DNA of 64,000 nt from Eucalyptus grandis (taxonomy: Eukaryota > Streptophyta > Magnoliopsida > Myrtales > Myrtaceae): assembly GCF_016545825.1 (NCBI RefSeq), contig NC_052612.1, forward strand, positions 46,545,738 to 46,609,737, given 5' to 3'. A program made the translations under genes and the position numbers. Below are positions 61,101 to 64,000 of the stretch, piece after piece (within the stretch, counting starts at the first letter, position 1; every line of letters begins with the position of its first letter). The notes beneath the pieces are model-generated. The model saw only the letters and a program-made list of their open reading frames with translations. It was not told the origin of the DNA and did not search any database.

Positions 61101-61501
61101 TTTTTCATCTGGTCGACAGTGGCCGCCATTTCCTCAAAGCGCTTATCTTTGGCAGACCGAACAACACGCTTCTGATCCTCGGAATCATCACTGTCACTAG
61201 CATTCTCCTGAAGGTATCTGCTTCCAGCAGCAGGAGCAGCGGACTCAGCTGCCCCGCTTTCTTCAACATCACTGGTGTAATCACTGTCCTCCTCCTCAGA
61301 CTCACTTCCACCCTGTTTATATCAAAACCCATTCCCATAAGAATTTTCACGGGTGTGGAAGCATGGGGTAAACGGGTGCATTTGAACGTACGTGTCTGTG
61401 TGGGTGGGTGAGGAGGGACAGAGATAGAGGTCATTAAGTCCATATTTTCTACAAGCAACAAAAAATTTAGGTCGAACCTGTGTCCAGAAACGCGACGCCA
61501 T
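58148..61501 (-). CDS. EIF3C: Eukaryotic translation initiation factor 3 subunit C, copy 2
   Basis: Tandem paralogue of the gene at 52256-55490, same strand and same three-exon plan: 61501-61478 (MASRFWTQ), 61312-59534, 59116-58148, total 923 residues. It keeps the signature blocks [71 protein letters not shown], then ERLERRRQ across the last junction, and [12 protein letters not shown] at the end. Differences concentrate in the acidic linker, the segment after AEQTED and the Gly-rich tail; the core and PCI region are nearly the same. The third exon begins GAA AGA TTG where copy 1 has GAG AGA ATG. The frame is intact and nothing suggests a pseudogene, so both copies are probably expressed. 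Introns are 165 bp and 417 bp, against 163 and 285 bp in copy 1. Confidence 0.96.
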
Positions 61502-62230
61502 CTTCTTTTAGCGCAGATTAAATCAACCAAATCTCCTTCGGATCTGCACATTCACATGCCACAATAAGGGCACTGGGACATCAAACAGGACTATCCAAAC
61601 AGAAAATACTGCTGATATATCTGAATAAGCGAGAGCTGCGTTATCTCAAAAACCTAGCTAAACCAATTTTCTACCCATTTCGCGACAGAAAGAAACAATT
61701 TTTACCAGTCCCCTAAACAGGTTCATGGACGCACGATGCAATCCAACCAAGTCGACAAAATTCCCAATGAGAAAATAGATTTTTAAAAAAATGGATTATC
61801 GATGTCAGTTGTTAACAAGCCCTGAGGAAACCCCAGAATCGCCACAAGGCCTCGTCCTTCTGTGCAGGGAAAATTGCGATGCATCGGACACGAAAGAAAC
61901 GAAATCCAGAGACACAGCAGCTCTTCGCGCTCGATCTCCACCGCTGCACCAGCCGCGACCGACGGCGGCGACGAAGAGGCCATCGAACGATAGACCCGAA
62001 CGGAAAAAAAGAAGAAGGGAAAACGGAGATGAGAACAGGAAAAGGCGTACCGGCTGGTTCCGGCGGGCCGGGGGCTTGGCTGCGAGCGACGGGCGGAGGC
62101 GGAGGCGGAGGTCGGGAGTGAACGGAGGCACCGGTCTGCGTTATTAGGCGAGAGTATAGGCGCCGATGTCGTGGCGGCGGTGAAGATGGCGAGGGCACGG
62201 TAGGAGTAGGGAAACGAGGGCCTCATGGAT
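61502..62230 (-). promoter_or_regulatory. Probable leader intron, leader exon and promoter of eIF3c-2
   Basis: The acceptor GAATGTGCAG at 61544 lies 42 bases before the ATG and matches copy 1. A possible donor CCAGCCG/GTACGCC is at about 62052. The segment 61950-62200 is GC-rich and probably holds the leader exon and start of transcription. The long overlapping frames here on both strands are GC-driven and share no phase with the coding exons. Confidence 0.5.
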
Positions 62231-64000
62231 TCAATCCGACGGTCGTCGATGTTTCGGAGTGGACGGCTGAGATTGCACTACCTAATAAGTCGAAAATGAA
62301 AGAAGGGAAAAAAGATTCAGAAATTTTGTTTGCAGTTTTATTTTCTCCTTTGAAATTCACTTGACTGAGAATATAAATCAAAATAATCTTTCCACTTAAT
62401 CTGGAGTTGACGAAATCCATAAAATTTGATTAGAGAGAAGTTGTTTAGTTTCGTAAATTTCTTGCTAGTTTTCACATGCTATGCGATTAATTTTCATTTC
62501 TCGTCCGATACCACATACTGATAATAAAATTACTAACTTTGGTGATGTAGAAAAGTAACAAAAAAAATTGACATTCTTTTCTCTTTTTTACATTCTTTTT
62601 TCAAACAAAGAAAAGTTAAATGGACATTTTCCCTATTTGTTCACTAATTGAAAGCAAACTTTTATCAAAAAGTCAAAAAACTAAAAGAAAGTTGGAGGAG
62701 CGTTCTAAATTTTTGCACATTGAATGCAAGGATGGAGTTGATTATTATTACACTATAAGAAATAATTAAGTAATTATACCTAATGCATTTCTTAATAGAA
62801 AGTGGCTAGTTAATTTCTTTATATTACCTTTTCATTTTGTTATAGCCCCACAAATTAGTTAAGTAGCTCCATCAAAATGGTTGCTGAGTAAAAGTCTGGG
62901 AACGTGAACTCCGTTGCAAGCAGATTCAGAAAACTTCCCTAGAGGAACATCCTGGAAAACAGCAAAATGCTGTTCTTGTAGCTCGTCTCCATTGTTGTGA
63001 GAAGAGCTAGAAAAGCAAAGAACGAGTTTGCGGAATGGGAAAGTCAAGTCACCTATAGCATTCATCTTTACTCGTGTCTACAATGAGTAGTTGAAAAACC
63101 GTGGAATTTCTTAGGATTCAACACGAACCGTCTCTATCTCTCTCTCTCTCTGTGCATCCCTAGAGCTATCTGGTGCGAGAGCATCACTCATCATCTGTCG
63201 CCGTTCCTAATTCTTCGGCAGGCTGAGGAGGGAAGGGGACAACTAACACCCTGTTCAACCTCGTGCCTATGAATATGATGAATATATCGAGACGATTAAC
63301 AAGCTGCATACTTAGCAGATGAAGAAAATGAAAGTTTTATGACTAGGCCATAAGGCCCATAACTTCTGTTCTTTATCCAAGGGTAAGATGATGGTGAAAC
63401 TAGAATCCTGAACTGATCCGTAAAGAAGGCTATATGTATCATATCATATGCGGCAGGTGACATGCAGGTCCGGTCATATCCAGGATATGGAACAGACATT
63501 CTCAAGATGCAAGATCACTGTAGAACTAGAGTACATTTTCACGACTAAGAGCGTAATTGCTGCCATGACCGTAAGTCTAGCAGCTTCTCAGGTGAATAGT
63601 TTGCTTAACTTAATGATCTTAAGGGCCGCCACCACATCGCGGAAACAAACAGCAAAAGTCAAAATAAGGCAATGGACTCGTAAAAGCTCCTGAGAGAGAT
63701 ATCGTTCTCTTAACAGATGCGGCAATTGGTTTTCATATGGTAAACTTCAGCCAACGAGGTCAAAAAGGTGGGGCAAAATCAATTGAACTTATCCATAACG
63801 CTCTTTCAGTTTCTGCCAATTTAACAGGTCTTAAGCCAAAATTCATAGTCCAGGCAGGCAAATTTACCAATGTTCAAACATCTGCTATTGCGAGCTGATA
63901 AAGGAACCAGGATTTTTTCTGACATAGCTTGTAAAAAAATACAGATCTACCAGGTAGATATGTACAATTAGCAGAGAAGCATACAGATCTCTCTCTCTCT
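62231..64000. other. Right-hand intergenic sequence
   Basis: 62290-62850 is AT-rich with nothing recognised. 63130-63152 and 63984-64000 are (CT)n runs. On the minus strand near 63231-63195 a pyrimidine tract and CTCCTCAG precede a 12-codon frame, PAEELGTATDDE, ending in TGA, which could be the last exon of a gene lying beyond the window. This is too short to call. Confidence 0.4.

Noticed and set aside
61783..62226. Several 80-150 codon frames upstream of eIF3c-2
   Set aside because: Same reason: GC-rich leader DNA, open on both strands, no recognisable protein.
63195..63231. Possible last exon (PAEELGTATDDE, stop) of a minus-strand gene beyond the window
   Set aside because: Only 12 codons after a good acceptor; no upstream exon is visible within the window, so it cannot be supported.
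1..64000. A novel gene system, such as a biosynthetic cluster or defence island
   Set aside because: All confidently identified genes are single-copy or duplicated housekeeping factors of ordinary families in usual plant architecture; nothing links them as a system.

Overview
The window is nuclear DNA from a higher plant, most likely a woody dicot. Every gene is broken into many exons by GT-AG (rarely GC-AG) introns, intergenic DNA is AT-rich and full of microsatellites and transposon debris, and the proteins match plant versions of their families. The dispersed repeats look like those of Myrtaceae genomes, but that is only a hunch. There is no operon, phage, CRISPR array or complete autonomous transposon.

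Layout. 1-2517 is LTR-retrotransposon debris. 5574-9700 (+) is a three-exon DUF620 gene. 11491-13981 (-) is an SC35-like SR splicing factor (SCL30A/SCL33 type) with an apparent one-base frameshift in coding exon 1. 15271-18270 is a gene desert with a 958-bp Mutator-like TIR element that has a perfect 9-bp target duplication. 18463-41838 (+) is a 40-exon RRP5 gene (1,925 aa) whose introns hold two SINEs, a G-rich minisatellite, other tandem repeats and a duplicated splice acceptor. 43275-46053 (-) is MED7, convergent with RRP5. 48828-50396 (+) is a TRAF-type zinc-finger gene, divergent from MED7. 52256-55490 (-) and 58148-61501 (-) are tandem eIF3c genes. A decayed piece resembling the TRAF gene's last exon lies beside the second eIF3c copy, so the ancestral duplication probably carried the TRAF-eIF3c pair. 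The last 1.8 kb holds no gene I can support.

Functionally most genes are housekeeping components of gene expression: splicing (SR protein), transcription (MED7), pre-rRNA processing (RRP5) and translation initiation (two eIF3c). Plant gene order rarely implies a shared pathway, so I do not read this as a cluster. I see no radically new system. The observations most worth following are the paralogue-dated retroposon insertion at the eIF3c-1 stop codon, the duplicated acceptor and GC-AG intron in RRP5, the SR-gene frameshift, the MULE-like element and the TRAF/eIF3c duplication history.

Exon borders were read by hand from splice consensus, reading phase and recalled family sequence; no alignment or search was run.
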